Assembly: GCA_029852775.1 (NCBI GenBank)
Contig: LEKJ01000015.1
Span: 1-64,000, forward strand
Direction of reading: 5' to 3'
Length of the DNA stretch: 64,000 nucleotides
Origin: Pasteurellaceae bacterium LFhippo2
GTDB lineage: Bacteria > Pseudomonadota > Gammaproteobacteria > Enterobacterales > Pasteurellaceae
Translations under genes and position numbers: made by a program
Notes under the pieces: model-generated
The model's input: the letters and a program-made list of their open reading frames with translations, nothing else
Told to the model about the DNA's origin: nothing
Database searches by the model: none
Shown: piece after piece, positions 1-8,320 of the stretch
How positions within the stretch are numbered: the stretch's first letter is position 1
How the letters are laid out: each line of letters starts with the position of its first letter

Positions 1-4
1 GGCA

Positions 5-112
5 ACAAGCGGTGATATTTCTGAAATATTTTGCAAATCCCCCTCTCCCTGACCTACGGTGCTGAACACGCCTACGGTCTGTCCCTTTCCCGTAAACGGG
101 CGAGGGGAAATA
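5..112 (+). repeat. Dispersed repeat carrying an uptake signal, upstream of napG
   Basis: The stretch opens with ACAAGCGGTGATATTT, runs through ATATTTTGCAA and CCCCTCTCCC, and ends in CCCGTAAACGGGCGAG. The reverse complement of 10271-10335 has the same blocks in the same order, but lacks about 35 bases that here sit between CTCTCCC and CCCGTAAACGGG and contain CCTACGGT twice. It fills the gap ahead of napG, so it lies inside the nap operon. Seen directly; the family name is unknown to me. Confidence 0.7.
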
Positions 113-133
113 ATAAATGCTTTGGAGAACAGT

Positions 134-1039
134 ATGAAACTGGATGCAAATCGCCGTCAATTTCTAAAAAACGCGACCCGTACTGCCGCAGGTGTGTGTG
201 GTGCAGGTTTGATTTTAGGATTGCAACAACAGCAGGCGAAAGCAAAAGAAGGGGTTGCATTACGTCCCCCTGGGGCATTAGACGAAAAAGACTTTTTGAG
301 TGCTTGTACCCGTTGTGGTCAATGTGTGCAAGCCTGTCCATACGATATGTTGCACCTTGCGTCGCTGATTTCGCCAATGGAAGCGGGTACGCCTTATTTC
401 GTCGCACGTGATAAGCCTTGTGAAATGTGCGTGGACATTCCGTGTATGAATGCTTGCCCAACCGGTGCATTAAGTGAAGATCTTAAAGATATTAACGATG
501 CTCGTATGGGATTGGCGGTACTACTTGACCACGAAACTTGCTTAAACTGGCAAGGTTTACGTTGTGATGTCTGTTACCGTGTTTGTCCGCTAGTGGATAA
601 AGCCATTACCCTTGAGCGTATTCACAATGACAGAACCAATATTCACGCAAAATTAATCCCAACGGTGCATTCTGATGCTTGTACTGGCTGTGGTAAGTGT
701 GAACAAGCGTGCGTACTGGAAGAAGCTGCGATCAAAGTGTTACCAATGGATATTGCCAAAGGTATGTTAGGTCGCCATTATCGTCTAGGTTGGAAAGAGA
801 AACAGAATGCAGGTAAAGCATTGTTGGAAGATCAACACCCAGATGGTTTAAAACCTGCGTTTGAAGCTCGTATGCCAGAAGGTCAAGTTGAGCCTGTTTA
901 TCAACAGATGCAAGTAAAACCGAATGTGAAAGTGGCAACGCCAAATCGTGCCGGTTATGACTATGTGCCAAAATCGACTACGGTGCCAGAAGCGGAACAT
1001 TTCCCGAACTTAGATTTAAATATTAAGGGAGTGAAATAA
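134..1039 (+). CDS. napG: NapG, ferredoxin-type quinol-side subunit of periplasmic nitrate reductase
   Basis: Periplasmic iron-sulfur protein that, with NapH, passes electrons from the quinol pool toward the NapAB nitrate reductase. The 301-residue product begins with a Tat signal (RRQFLK at residues 7-12, then a hydrophobic stretch ending QQQAKA). Four cysteine clusters follow, including [26 protein letters not shown] and [11 protein letters not shown], as expected for four [4Fe-4S] centres. I chose the ATG at 134 because TTTGGAG lies at a good distance before it and the Tat signal then starts at residue 7. A longer in-frame reading from 59 would only translate the repeat. The stop overlaps the napH start (TAATG). 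The rest of the operon (napA and others) must lie to the left of the window. Confidence 0.96.
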   Translation: MKLDANRRQFLKNATRTAAGVCGAGLILGLQQQQAKAKEGVALRPPGALDEKDFLSACTRCGQCVQACPYDMLHLASLISPMEAGTPYFVARDKPCEMCVDIPCMNACPTGALSEDLKDINDARMGLAVLLDHETCLNWQGLRCDVCYRVCPLVDKAITLERIHNDRTNIHAKLIPTVHSDACTGCGKCEQACVLEEAAIKVLPMDIAKGMLGRHYRLGWKEKQNAGKALLEDQHPDGLKPAFEARMPEGQVEPVYQQMQVKPNVKVATPNRAGYDYVPKSTTVPEAEHFPNLDLNIKGVK

Positions 1040-1914
1040 TGGCTAATTCACCTAAAGATGCAGGCTTAGAAGCTCGTCAAAAACTCGGTTGGTGGCGTGC
1101 TTATCGCTTTTTAATCCTACGCCGTTTAAGTCAATTAAGCATTATTCTGATGTTCCTAAGCGGACCATTCTGGAATGTGTGGATTTTAAAAGGTAATTAC
1201 AGCGGTAGTTTATTACTCGATACAGTGCCGATGACCGATCCATTAATGATGGCGGAAGTATTAGCCACAGGTTACCTACCTGAATGGACATCAATTATCG
1301 GTGCGCTAATTATTGTCGCAATCTATGCGCTTGTCGCCACTAAAGCCTTTTGTAGTTGGGTCTGCCCAATGAATATGGTGACTGACACAGCTGCGTGGTT
1401 AAGACGTAAGTTAGGTATTCGTAGCACAGCGAAGATCTCAAGAAATCTACGCTATGGCATTTTAGCGATGATCTTAGTCGGTAGTGCCGTAACAGGATCG
1501 CTATTGTGGGAGTGGATCAACCCTGTTGCTGCCTTAGGTCGCTCTTTCGTATTCGGATTAGGTGCGACTTTATGGCTTGTGCTGATTATCTTTTTATTTG
1601 ATCTGTTAGTGGTTGAGCACGGCTGGTGCGGACACCTTTGTCCAATCGGTGCAACCTATGCGTTAATCGGCTCAAAAAGCGTGATTAAAGTGAATGTGGT
1701 TGATCGCAGTCGTTGCGATAACTGTATGGACTGTTATAACGTCTGCCCAGAACCACAGGTGCTACGCAAACCACTACACGGCAAAGCTGAAGATAGCACA
1801 ATCGTACTTGCAAATGATTGTATTACTTGCGGACGTTGTATTGATGTCTGCCCTGAAAATGTTTTCGCATTTGGAACTCGTTTTGAGAAACAAGTGCCAG
1901 TAAAAAATATTTAA
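1039..1914 (+). CDS. napH: NapH, membrane quinol dehydrogenase subunit of Nap
   Basis: Integral membrane iron-sulfur protein of 291 residues, partner of NapG in menaquinol/ubiquinol oxidation for periplasmic nitrate reduction. Four membrane segments are visible (for example ISIILMFLSGPFWNVWIL and IIGALIIVAIYALVA). Between and after them come the CSWVCP and CGHLCP motifs typical of the NapH/NosR family, and two C-terminal ferredoxin clusters (CDNCMDCYNVCP and CITCGRCIDVCP). It overlaps napG by one base and is followed after 22 bases by napB, as in Pasteurellaceae nap operons (napFDAGHBC). Confidence 0.97.
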   Translation: MANSPKDAGLEARQKLGWWRAYRFLILRRLSQLSIILMFLSGPFWNVWILKGNYSGSLLLDTVPMTDPLMMAEVLATGYLPEWTSIIGALIIVAIYALVATKAFCSWVCPMNMVTDTAAWLRRKLGIRSTAKISRNLRYGILAMILVGSAVTGSLLWEWINPVAALGRSFVFGLGATLWLVLIIFLFDLLVVEHGWCGHLCPIGATYALIGSKSVIKVNVVDRSRCDNCMDCYNVCPEPQVLRKPLHGKAEDSTIVLANDCITCGRCIDVCPENVFAFGTRFEKQVPVKNI

Positions 1915-1936
1915 TTTCCTTTATGGAGTGAACCCA

Positions 1937-2362
1937 ATGAACAAATATCTTGCTCTATTATTATCAGCAGTTGCTGGTTTTGCAGTGGCAAATACGCAAA
2001 TTCCGTCGTCTATCGACAACACGGCTGAAAGCGTTGCCCCTGCTTATACAAATCCCCAAAAAGATGTGGGCACAATCCCAACCACTTTCCCACATCAACC
2101 GCCACTTGTACCACACAGCATTCGTGGTTTACAGGTAACCAAAAACGTGAACCAATGTTTAGCGTGCCACGCAGAAGAGCCGTCTAAAACAACGGGCGCA
2201 ACTCGTTTACCAGAGAGCCACTTCTTAGATCGTGATGGTAACAAAGTGAGTGCCGAGTCGCCACGTCGTTACTTCTGCTTACAGTGCCACGTGCAACAAA
2301 CGGATGTAAATCCAATCGTTCAAAACAAATTTGACACAATCCGTCAAACTCAAGCTAAATAA
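1937..2362 (+). CDS. napB: NapB, diheme c-type cytochrome subunit of nitrate reductase
   Basis: Small electron-transfer subunit that feeds electrons from NapC or NapGH into the molybdoenzyme NapA in the periplasm. The 141-residue product has a short Sec signal peptide (KYLALLLSAVAGFAVA) and two CXXCH heme sites, CLACH and CLQCH. The histidine-rich segment between the signal and the first heme is also normal for the family. An in-frame GTG at 1928 precedes the ATG at 1937. I prefer the ATG because GGAG at 1925-1928 is then spaced eight bases upstream. Confidence 0.95.
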   Translation: MNKYLALLLSAVAGFAVANTQIPSSIDNTAESVAPAYTNPQKDVGTIPTTFPHQPPLVPHSIRGLQVTKNVNQCLACHAEEPSKTTGATRLPESHFLDRDGNKVSAESPRRYFCLQCHVQQTDVNPIVQNKFDTIRQTQAK

Positions 2363-2373
2363 GGGGAAATTCA

Positions 2374-2988
2374 ATGTTTAGTTTAATTAAAAAATTCTGG
2401 ACTTGGTTCAAAACCCCAAGCAAGATGGGTATTGGCTTTTTAATCCTAATCTCTGCGATTGGCGGTATCTTATTCTGGGGCGGTTTTAACAAAGGTTTAG
2501 AGCATACCAATACCGAACAATTCTGTTCAGACTGCCATATGAATGACGTGGTACCTGAATACCGTGCGTCTGCGCACTTCTCTAACCGTAGTGGTGTAAA
2601 AGCAATCTGTTCAGACTGCCACGTACCACACGAATTTATCCCAAAATGGACACGTAAAATCCAAGCAAGTACAGAAGTTTGGGCGCATATTACCGGTAAA
2701 GTGGATACGAAAGAGAAGTTTGAAGCACATCGTTTAGAAATGGCAGAGCGTGAATGGGCTCGTATGAAGGCTAATAACTCACAAGAGTGCCGTAACTGTC
2801 ACAACTTTGAAGATATGGACTTCACTCAGCAAAAAACCGTTGCAGCGAATATGCACGCATTAGCGGAGCAAGAAGGTAAAACTTGTATCGACTGCCACAA
2901 AGGTATCGCCCACAATCTTCCACATATGGAAAAAGTACAAAAAGGCTTTATTCCAGATGATTTAATCAAAAAAGAAGAGAAACAGTAG
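2374..2988 (+). CDS. napC: NapC, membrane-anchored tetraheme quinol dehydrogenase
   Basis: Member of the NapC/NirT family: a single N-terminal membrane helix (GIGFLILISAIGGILFWGGF) anchors a periplasmic domain that takes electrons from quinol and passes them to NapB. Four heme motifs are visible in 204 residues: CSDCH twice, CRNCH and CIDCH. Length and heme number match the family. It follows napB by 11 bases and is the last gene of the operon; a strong hairpin with a T run lies immediately downstream. Having both NapGH and NapC gives the cell two quinol routes into Nap. Confidence 0.97.
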   Translation: MFSLIKKFWTWFKTPSKMGIGFLILISAIGGILFWGGFNKGLEHTNTEQFCSDCHMNDVVPEYRASAHFSNRSGVKAICSDCHVPHEFIPKWTRKIQASTEVWAHITGKVDTKEKFEAHRLEMAEREWARMKANNSQECRNCHNFEDMDFTQQKTVAANMHALAEQEGKTCIDCHKGIAHNLPHMEKVQKGFIPDDLIKKEEKQ

Positions 2989-3000
2989 GCTTTGAATAGA

Positions 3001-3026
3001 ACGGCACGCATTAGCGTGCCGTTTTT
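3001..3026 (+). terminator. Terminator of the nap operon
   Basis: Inverted repeat ACGGCACGC-ATTA-GCGTGCCGT followed by TTTTT, 12 bases after the napC stop. Classic intrinsic terminator. Confidence 0.93.
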
Positions 3027-3072
3027 GTATCTGAATATAATTTCCACGAATATCTAAATTCGGAGAAAGAAC

Positions 3073-3120
3073 GTAGGGGCGTACTGCGTACGCCCGCGGG
3101 CGTATTCAATACGCCCCTAC
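3073..3120. repeat. Palindromic repeat, arms meeting head to head
   Basis: Two 24-base arms in inverted orientation. Each begins or ends with GTAGGGGCGTA and contains its own inner palindrome GGGCGTA..TACGCCC. The left arm has CTGCG and the right arm has TTGAA at the centre of the inner palindrome, so the arms differ by a few bases. The same arm occurs twice at 39100-39172 with arm order reversed. No T run, so it is not an ordinary terminator. It lies between convergent napC and the MazG-like gene. Confidence 0.85.
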
Positions 3121-3152
3121 ATCCGAGCGTTATTTAACGATTACGGGCATTT

Positions 3153-3467
3153 TTATCTATATCGCTCAACAAATTTCTCTTTATGCCTTGCAATTACTTC
3201 TTCAATATCAATCTCATATTTGTCGGCTAGGATAAACAGGTTATCCAACACATCACCCAATTCTTCAATCAAATCTTCACGCTTTCCTTGGTAATCTAAT
3301 TCGACTTCATCAGGGCGTTCACGTCCAATCTCAATTGCACGTACCGCACAGGCAACTTCGCCCACTTCTTCGGTTAAATAGGCTAAACGGCGAAAGACAT
3401 CACGCTCATACCAGCCTTGCTGTTGATAAAATTTGCGAACCCAGTGTTGATATTCAGAAAAGTGCAT
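3153..3467 (-). CDS. MazG-like nucleotide pyrophosphohydrolase
   Basis: All-alpha NTP pyrophosphatase of 104 residues, the family that hydrolyses (d)NTPs to monophosphate and pyrophosphate, usually to clear non-standard nucleotides. The metal-binding pattern is present: EEVGE at residues 33-37 and EELGDVLD at 68-75 (E69, D72), within two predicted long helices. It is a single-domain protein, much shorter than full MazG, so the true substrate cannot be read from the sequence. It stands alone, transcribed away from mnmE. Confidence 0.82.
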   Translation of the reverse strand: MHFSEYQHWVRKFYQQQGWYERDVFRRLAYLTEEVGEVACAVRAIEIGRERPDEVELDYQGKREDLIEELGDVLDNLFILADKYEIDIEEVIARHKEKFVERYR

Positions 3468-3589
3468 TTTGTTTCCTTATTTCTTATTTTCATCTGAAAA
3501 TTGTCAGGACAGGTTATTTGTGTTCGTCACTACAATTTTCTCTTTATGCTACAATAACGTAATTTTTGCAGAAATAGAACAGGATTAAT

Positions 3590-4948
3590 ATGAAAGAAAC
3601 CATTGTAGCCCAAGCAACCCCGATTGGTCGTGGCGGTGTTGGGATTTTACGAGTATCAGGTCCATTAGCAACGGAAGTGGCACAAGCGGTGTTGGGTAAA
3701 TGTCCGCCGCCACGTCGTGCTGATTACCTGCCTTTTAAAGATGAAGATGGCACAGTTTTAGACCAAGGTATCGCTCTCTACTTTAAAGCGCCCAATTCAT
3801 TTACGGGCGAAGATGTCCTTGAACTACAAGGACACGGCGGTCAGATTATTTTAGATATTCTGTTAAACCGTATCTTGAAAGTAAAAGGCGTGCGTATTGC
3901 ACGAGCAGGGGAGTTCTCAGAACAGGCATTCTTAAATGATAAGTTAGACCTTGCCCAAGCAGAAGCAATTGCAGACTTAATTGATGCAACATCTGAACAA
4001 GCGGCTCGTTCAGCATTGAAATCATTACAAGGGGAGTTTTCACATAAAGTGAATGCGCTTGTAGATGAAGTGATCTACTTACGTACCTATGTGGAAGCGG
4101 CTATCGACTTCCCTGATGAAGAGATCGACTTCCTTGCGGATGGTAAAATTGAAGCCAAATTAAATGAGATTATTGCCCAACTAGCCGATGTGCGCAAAGA
4201 AGCAAAACAAGGCACGATTTTACGTGAAGGGATGAAGGTGGTTATCGCGGGTAAACCAAACGCAGGTAAATCGAGCTTGCTTAATGCCCTTGCTGGTCGT
4301 GAAGCAGCGATTGTAACTGATATTGCCGGTACAACCCGTGATGTATTACGTGAGCATATCCATATTGACGGTATGCCGTTACATATTATCGACACCGCAG
4401 GTTTACGTGATGCCAGTGATGAAGTAGAGAAGATCGGGATCAAACGTGCGTGGGATGAGATCGAACAGGCAGATCACGTGTTATTGATGATCGACAGTTC
4501 TCAGTCACAAGCAGATAATTTCCAACAAGAGTGGGCGGATTTCTTAGGCAAATTGCCACAGAATATTCCTGTTACGGTTATTCGCAATAAAGTGGATTTA
4601 ACGGGTGAAGATGAAGGCTTAATTCAAGTTGATAACTTTACGGTTATTCGCCTTTCAGCACAAACTAAAGTTGGCGTGGACTTATTACGTGAACACCTTA
4701 AAAAATCAATGGGTTACCAAAGCTCAACGGAAGGTGGTTTCTTAGCTCGTCGCCGTCATTTAGTGGCATTAGAAACTGCTGCGGAACACTTAGATCGTGG
4801 TCACGTACAATTAACGCAATTCTATGCAGGTGAGTTATTAGCGGAAGAGTTACGTATGGTACAAAATGCCCTAAGTGAAATTACCGGTCAATTCACTTCC
4901 GATGATCTATTAGGCAATATCTTTAGTTCATTCTGTATTGGTAAGTAA
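3590..4948 (+). CDS. mnmE: MnmE, tRNA-modification GTPase
   Basis: With MnmG it installs the cmnm5/mnm5 group on wobble uridine 34 of certain tRNAs, using methylene-tetrahydrofolate. The 452-residue product has the N-terminal tetrahydrofolate-binding domain, a helical domain interrupted by the GTPase domain (P-loop GKPNAGKSS at 221-229, GTTRD, DTAG, NKVD), and the C-terminal CIGK whose cysteine is needed for the modification. A TACAAT box at 3550-3555 may be its -10 element. An uptake signal (3682-3690) lies inside the gene. Confidence 0.98.
   Translation: MKETIVAQATPIGRGGVGILRVSGPLATEVAQAVLGKCPPPRRADYLPFKDEDGTVLDQGIALYFKAPNSFTGEDVLELQGHGGQIILDILLNRILKVKGVRIARAGEFSEQAFLNDKLDLAQAEAIADLIDATSEQAARSALKSLQGEFSHKVNALVDEVIYLRTYVEAAIDFPDEEIDFLADGKIEAKLNEIIAQLADVRKEAKQGTILREGMKVVIAGKPNAGKSSLLNALAGREAAIVTDIAGTTRDVLREHIHIDGMPLHIIDTAGLRDASDEVEKIGIKRAWDEIEQADHVLLMIDSSQSQADNFQQEWADFLGKLPQNIPVTVIRNKVDLTGEDEGLIQVDNFTVIRLSAQTKVGVDLLREHLKKSMGYQSSTEGGFLARRRHLVALETAAEHLDRGHVQLTQFYAGELLAEELRMVQNALSEITGQFTSDDLLGNIFSSFCIGK
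3682..3690 (+). repeat. Apl-type DNA uptake signal in mnmE
   Basis: Exact ACAAGCGGT, the uptake signal of the Actinobacillus pleuropneumoniae clade. Confidence 0.8.
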
Positions 4949-4950
4949 AA

Positions 4951-4976
4951 GATGGTGCGCTTACGCGCACCCTACC
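4951..4976. repeat. Short palindromic repeat after mnmE
   Basis: GGTGCGC-TTAC-GCGCACC followed by CTACC. Its reverse complement starts GTAGGGTGCGC, which resembles the outer part of the GTAGGGGCGTA repeats at 3073 and 39100. It could act as a weak terminator for mnmE, but no T run follows. Confidence 0.5.
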
Positions 4977-5064
4977 AACACAACTATTTTTGTGATCTCT
5001 ATCGAAAAACTAACTTAGTTAGGTTGTCTTTTTTATTCCATTTTTCTATTCTCAAACAAGAAAT

Positions 5065-5087
5065 AAATTTGTACTGAGTACAATTTT
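5065..5087. promoter_or_regulatory. Candidate operator of the toxin-antitoxin operon
   Basis: Near-perfect palindrome centred on 5076: AAAT-TTGTACTGAGTACAA-TTTT. It overlaps a TACAAT -10-like hexamer and lies 19 bases before the toxin ATG. Autorepression by the HTH antitoxin or the TA complex at such a site is the family norm; here it is inferred. Confidence 0.5.
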
Positions 5088-5105
5088 ATTGCATAGGGGT
5101 AAAAA

Positions 5106-5447
5106 ATGGAATATCTTACATTTATTGAGTTACAAGGTTTTTCTAAGCGTAGAAAAGCCTTATTAACAGATGAACAATATCAACGCTTTCAAACCTATTT
5201 ACTTGAAAATCATCAGATTGGAAGTTATCTACAGCAGACTGGTGGATGTCAAAAAATTCGTTGGGCTGTAGGTAATAAAGGTAAAAGTGGCGGTATTCGA
5301 GTTATTTATTATGTGTTATCACCAAAAGGGCGAATTTATCTTTTATTGGTGTATACCAAGAATGAACAAGATAACCTTAGTGATGAAGAGCGAGCAATTA
5401 TGAGAAAAATTGTAGAGCAGTTACAACAGGAGACAACGAATGGATAA
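5106..5447 (+). CDS. HigB2/RelE-family toxin of a type II toxin-antitoxin pair
   Basis: 113-residue protein resembling HigB2-type RelE-fold mRNA interferases, which cut mRNA on the ribosome. Family-like features are the opening with an F-S-K pattern, the central GGCQKIRWAVGNKGKSGG, then IRVIYYVLSPKGRIYLLLVY and the KNEQDNLS segment. The basic IR/K-rich centre would contact RNA. The gene is first in the pair (toxin before antitoxin, as in higBA) and overlaps the antitoxin by eight bases, implying translational coupling. A palindromic operator candidate lies upstream. Activity was not tested; the call rests on motif and context. Confidence 0.85.
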   Translation: MEYLTFIELQGFSKRRKALLTDEQYQRFQTYLLENHQIGSYLQQTGGCQKIRWAVGNKGKSGGIRVIYYVLSPKGRIYLLLVYTKNEQDNLSDEERAIMRKIVEQLQQETTNG

Positions 5448-5736
5448 ATCACTTTTTAATGATCTTGTGGCGAGCTTAAACGAGATGGTTGAGATTGAAA
5501 CAGGGAAAAAACAGCCTAATCCTGAAAATGTTTATGTCCATAAAATTCCGAATGTAAAGCAAATTCGTGCATCAACTAATTTGAAACAATCTGAATTTGC
5601 AAAGGCTTTAGGGGTTAGTCTTGCTTCGGTTCAGTCTTGGGAAACGCAACGTAGAATTCCTACGGGCTCTTCACAAAAATTGCTTTACCTGTTAGAAAAA
5701 CAGCCTTCATTAATAACTTCATTGCAGCAGATTTAA
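5440..5736 (+). CDS. HigA-type HTH antitoxin
   Basis: 98-residue DNA-binding antitoxin partner of the preceding toxin. The C-terminal half is an XRE-type helix-turn-helix: IRASTNLKQSEFAKALGVSL then ASVQSWETQRRIPTG. The N-terminal acidic segment (LVASLNEMVEIE) is probably the toxin-neutralising part. It starts inside the toxin's last codons and would repress the operon at the palindrome at 5065-5087. No gene follows on this strand before fbp, so the pair is a self-contained module between mnmE and fbp. Confidence 0.86.
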   Translation: MDKSLFNDLVASLNEMVEIETGKKQPNPENVYVHKIPNVKQIRASTNLKQSEFAKALGVSLASVQSWETQRRIPTGSSQKLLYLLEKQPSLITSLQQI

Positions 5737-5737
5737 A

Positions 5738-5767
5738 TAGAAACAGGGGGCTGGATGGATCCCCCTG
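5738..5767 (-). terminator. Terminator of fbp
   Basis: On the minus strand CAGGGGG - ten-base loop - CCCCCTG is followed by TTTCTATTTAAA, 13 bases beyond the fbp stop codon. Confidence 0.7.
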
Positions 5768-5779
5768 AATATCTAGTGA

Positions 5780-6781
5780 TTACTCCCCTTCAGCCATAAA
5801 CTCGCCAGCTTTTTTGACCATTGCTGTTGAGCCTACATAAAATGGAATTCGTTGGTGTAACTCAGTTGGTTTAATATCCAAAATTGGATTTGCACCGTCT
5901 GTTGCCATTCCGCCCGCTTGCTCTGCGATAAATGCCATTGGGTTGCCTTCATACAATAAGCGTAATTTACCCTTCGGATAGCTTGTTGATGTTGGATAGA
6001 TATAGATACCGCCTTTTAACAAGTTACGGTGGAAGTCTGATACCAATGAACCAATATAACGTGAAGAGTATGGGCGTTTGGTCGCTTTATCTTCTTCTTG
6101 GCAGAATTTAATAAATTTCTTCACGCCTGTTGGGAAGGTTACATATTGCCCTTCATTGATTGAGTAGAACTTGCCTTCATAAGGCATTTTCATATTTGGA
6201 TGAGAAAGAATAAATAAACCAAGTGATGGATCATAAGTAAAGCCGTTTACTCCGTTACCTGTAGTATAAACCAACATAGTCGATGAACCATAGGTTACAT
6301 AGCCTGCTGCAACTTGTTTACGCCCTTCTTGTAAAAAGTCTTCCATTGTTACTGGTGTACCAATTGGCGATACACGTTTATAGATAGAGAAGATGGTCCC
6401 CACAGAAACGTTCACATCAATGTTTGAAGAGCCGTCAAGTGGATCTGTCATTAAAATATATTTCGCGTTGCGGCCGCGTTCGGTGTCAAATGCAACAAAT
6501 GTATCGTCTTCTTCTGAAGCAAAGCCAGCGACATCGCCACGTGCAATTAACGCTTTTTTCATTGTTTCATTGGCAAACACATCTAATTTCATTTGTGCTT
6601 CGCCTTGCACATTCTCATCGCCCGATGTACCTAAAATATCTTGGGTTAACCCTGCACGGTTAATATCACGGTGAATAATTTTCGCTGATAAGCGGATTGA
6701 AGATAGAATTCCACTTAATTCCCCTGTTGCTCCAGGGTATTCTGCTTGACGATCAACGATAAATTCGCCTAATGTTTTCAT
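5780..6781 (-). CDS. fbp: Fructose-1,6-bisphosphatase class 1
   Basis: Gluconeogenic enzyme that removes the 1-phosphate of fructose 1,6-bisphosphate to give fructose 6-phosphate in the cytoplasm. At 333 residues it has the class 1 length. The metal-binding signature [19 protein letters not shown] is intact, as are the upstream acidic EEDD segment and the C-terminal substrate region with [14 protein letters not shown]. It is divergent from mpl. A perfect CRP box (6868-6883) lies 87 bases before its start, which would fit induction when preferred sugars are lacking. Confidence 0.97.
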   Translation of the reverse strand: MKTLGEFIVDRQAEYPGATGELSGILSSIRLSAKIIHRDINRAGLTQDILGTSGDENVQGEAQMKLDVFANETMKKALIARGDVAGFASEEDDTFVAFDTERGRNAKYILMTDPLDGSSNIDVNVSVGTIFSIYKRVSPIGTPVTMEDFLQEGRKQVAAGYVTYGSSTMLVYTTGNGVNGFTYDPSLGLFILSHPNMKMPYEGKFYSINEGQYVTFPTGVKKFIKFCQEEDKATKRPYSSRYIGSLVSDFHRNLLKGGIYIYPTSTSYPKGKLRLLYEGNPMAFIAEQAGGMATDGANPILDIKPTELHQRIPFYVGSTAMVKKAGEFMAEGE

Positions 6782-6867
6782 TTTTGTTCTCCTTAAATTA
6801 GCTATTCCGAGCAGATTGCATTATTATACGCGTCAGTACGCTCCTGTTTTGGAGTAAAATGTTTTTT

Positions 6868-6883
6868 TGTGAAGTAGATCACA
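6868..6883. promoter_or_regulatory. CRP binding site between fbp and mpl
   Basis: TGTGA-AGTAGA-TCACA is a full match to the CRP consensus (TGTGA-N6-TCACA). It is 87 bases from the fbp start and only 25 from the mpl start, so activation of fbp is the likelier role. Positional assignment is inferred because no promoter was mapped. Confidence 0.8.
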
Positions 6884-6907
6884 CTTTTTAATTATTCGAG
6901 GCAATTA

Positions 6908-8272
6908 ATGAAACAGCAACACGTCCATATTTTAGGCATTTGTGGCACTTTTATGGGAGGCGTAGCAATTATCGCTCGTGAACTTGGTTATAAAGTAACG
7001 GGTTCGGACACCAATGTTTATCCACCAATGAGCACTTTCTTAGAGAAAAGTGGTATTGAAATTATCCCAAATTATGATGTGGCACAACTACAGCCTGCGC
7101 CAGATTTAGTGATTATTGGTAATGCAATGAGCCGTGGTAATCCTTGTGTGGAATATGTGCTAAATAACCGTTTGAACTATACTTCAGGCCCACAATGGCT
7201 ACACGATCATCTCTTAAAAGATCGTTGGGTATTAGCGGTGTCTGGTACGCACGGAAAAACAACGACCACAGGTATGCTTTCTTGGATCCTAGATCAAAAT
7301 GGCATTGATGCAGGTTTCTTAATTGGCGGTGTTGCGGGTAACTTTGGAATTTCAGCACGAGCAGGAAAAAGCGAGTTCTTCGTTATTGAAGCGGATGAAT
7401 ACGATTCTGCATTCTTTGATAAGCGTTCTAAGTTTGTGCATTACAGCCCGAAAACTTTAATTATCAATAACATTGATTTTGACCACGCGGATATTTTTGA
7501 TGATTTAAAAGCGATTCAGCGCCAATTCCATCATTTAGTGCGTGCGATGCCACAAAATGGCTGTATTTTATCGGCAAAAGCAGATCAAAATGTTCAAGAC
7601 ACTTTAGCATTAGGTAGCTACAGTGAATTGCAATTTATTGGTAAAGAGAATGAGTGGTATGCAGAGCCATTAACAGCGGATTGCTCAAACTTTGCGATTT
7701 ATCATCACCAACAAAAAGTAGGCGAAGTTCACTGGACACTACTTGGCGCACATAATATGCATAATGCATTAATGGCTATAGCAAGTGCGCACCACGCGGG
7801 TGTCGATATTACTGGTGCTTGCAAGGCATTAGATAGCTTTATCAATGCAAATCGCCGTTTAGAAGTGAAAGGCGAAGTCAATGGCATCACGGTTTACGAT
7901 GATTTTGCTCATCACCCAACGGCAATTTTAGCCACAATCGACGCACTTCGTGGCAAAGTAGGCAAAGATCAGCGCATTTTAGCGGTATTAGAACCACGTT
8001 CTAATACGATGAAGATGGGCGTACATAAAGATGAAATTGCGCCATCATTAAAAGATGCGGATCAAGTATTTGTCTACCAACCGGATACTATTCCTTGGCA
8101 GGTGAGTGTGATTACTGACGCATTAACACAGCCAGCGCAATGGTCAGCAAATTTAGATGAATTTGTGGATCTAATTGTGAAAGAAGCGAAGCCAACAGAT
8201 CATATTTTAGTAATGAGTAACGGCGCTTTTGGCGGGATTCATAATAAGTTACTAACTAAGTTGAAAGGCTAG
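6908..8272 (+). CDS. mpl: Mpl, murein-peptide ligase
   Basis: UDP-N-acetylmuramate:L-alanyl-gamma-D-glutamyl-meso-diaminopimelate ligase, which attaches recycled tripeptide to UDP-MurNAc in peptidoglycan recycling. The 454-residue product has the Mur-ligase layout: N-terminal Rossmann-like domain (HILGICGTFMGG), central ATPase domain with P-loop GTHGKTTT, EADEYDSAFFDKRSK, and a C-terminal domain with DDFAHHPTA and LEPRSNTMK. These motifs distinguish Mpl from MurC. It stands alone with a hairpin terminator just downstream. Confidence 0.97.
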   Translation: MKQQHVHILGICGTFMGGVAIIARELGYKVTGSDTNVYPPMSTFLEKSGIEIIPNYDVAQLQPAPDLVIIGNAMSRGNPCVEYVLNNRLNYTSGPQWLHDHLLKDRWVLAVSGTHGKTTTTGMLSWILDQNGIDAGFLIGGVAGNFGISARAGKSEFFVIEADEYDSAFFDKRSKFVHYSPKTLIINNIDFDHADIFDDLKAIQRQFHHLVRAMPQNGCILSAKADQNVQDTLALGSYSELQFIGKENEWYAEPLTADCSNFAIYHHQQKVGEVHWTLLGAHNMHNALMAIASAHHAGVDITGACKALDSFINANRRLEVKGEVNGITVYDDFAHHPTAILATIDALRGKVGKDQRILAVLEPRSNTMKMGVHKDEIAPSLKDADQVFVYQPDTIPWQVSVITDALTQPAQWSANLDEFVDLIVKEAKPTDHILVMSNGAFGGIHNKLLTKLKG

Positions 8273-8284
8273 AGTTGTGTCAAA

Positions 8285-8313
8285 AAAGGGTTGCAGTTAA
8301 ATTGCAACCCTTT
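8285..8313. terminator. Bidirectional terminator between mpl and the FtsZ-like gene
   Basis: AAAGGGTTGCA-GTTAAA-TTGCAACCCTTT. Convergent genes on both sides; A and T runs flank the stem. Confidence 0.85.
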
Positions 8314-8320
8314 GTTATAT

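Noticed and set aside
59-133. Upstream extension of napG to an ATG at 59
   Set aside because: It would translate a dispersed repeat, and the Tat signal fits the ATG at 134 with its ribosome site.
31-411. Alternative 126-residue frame overlapping napG
   Set aside because: Out of frame with napG, no ribosome site and no recognisable features.
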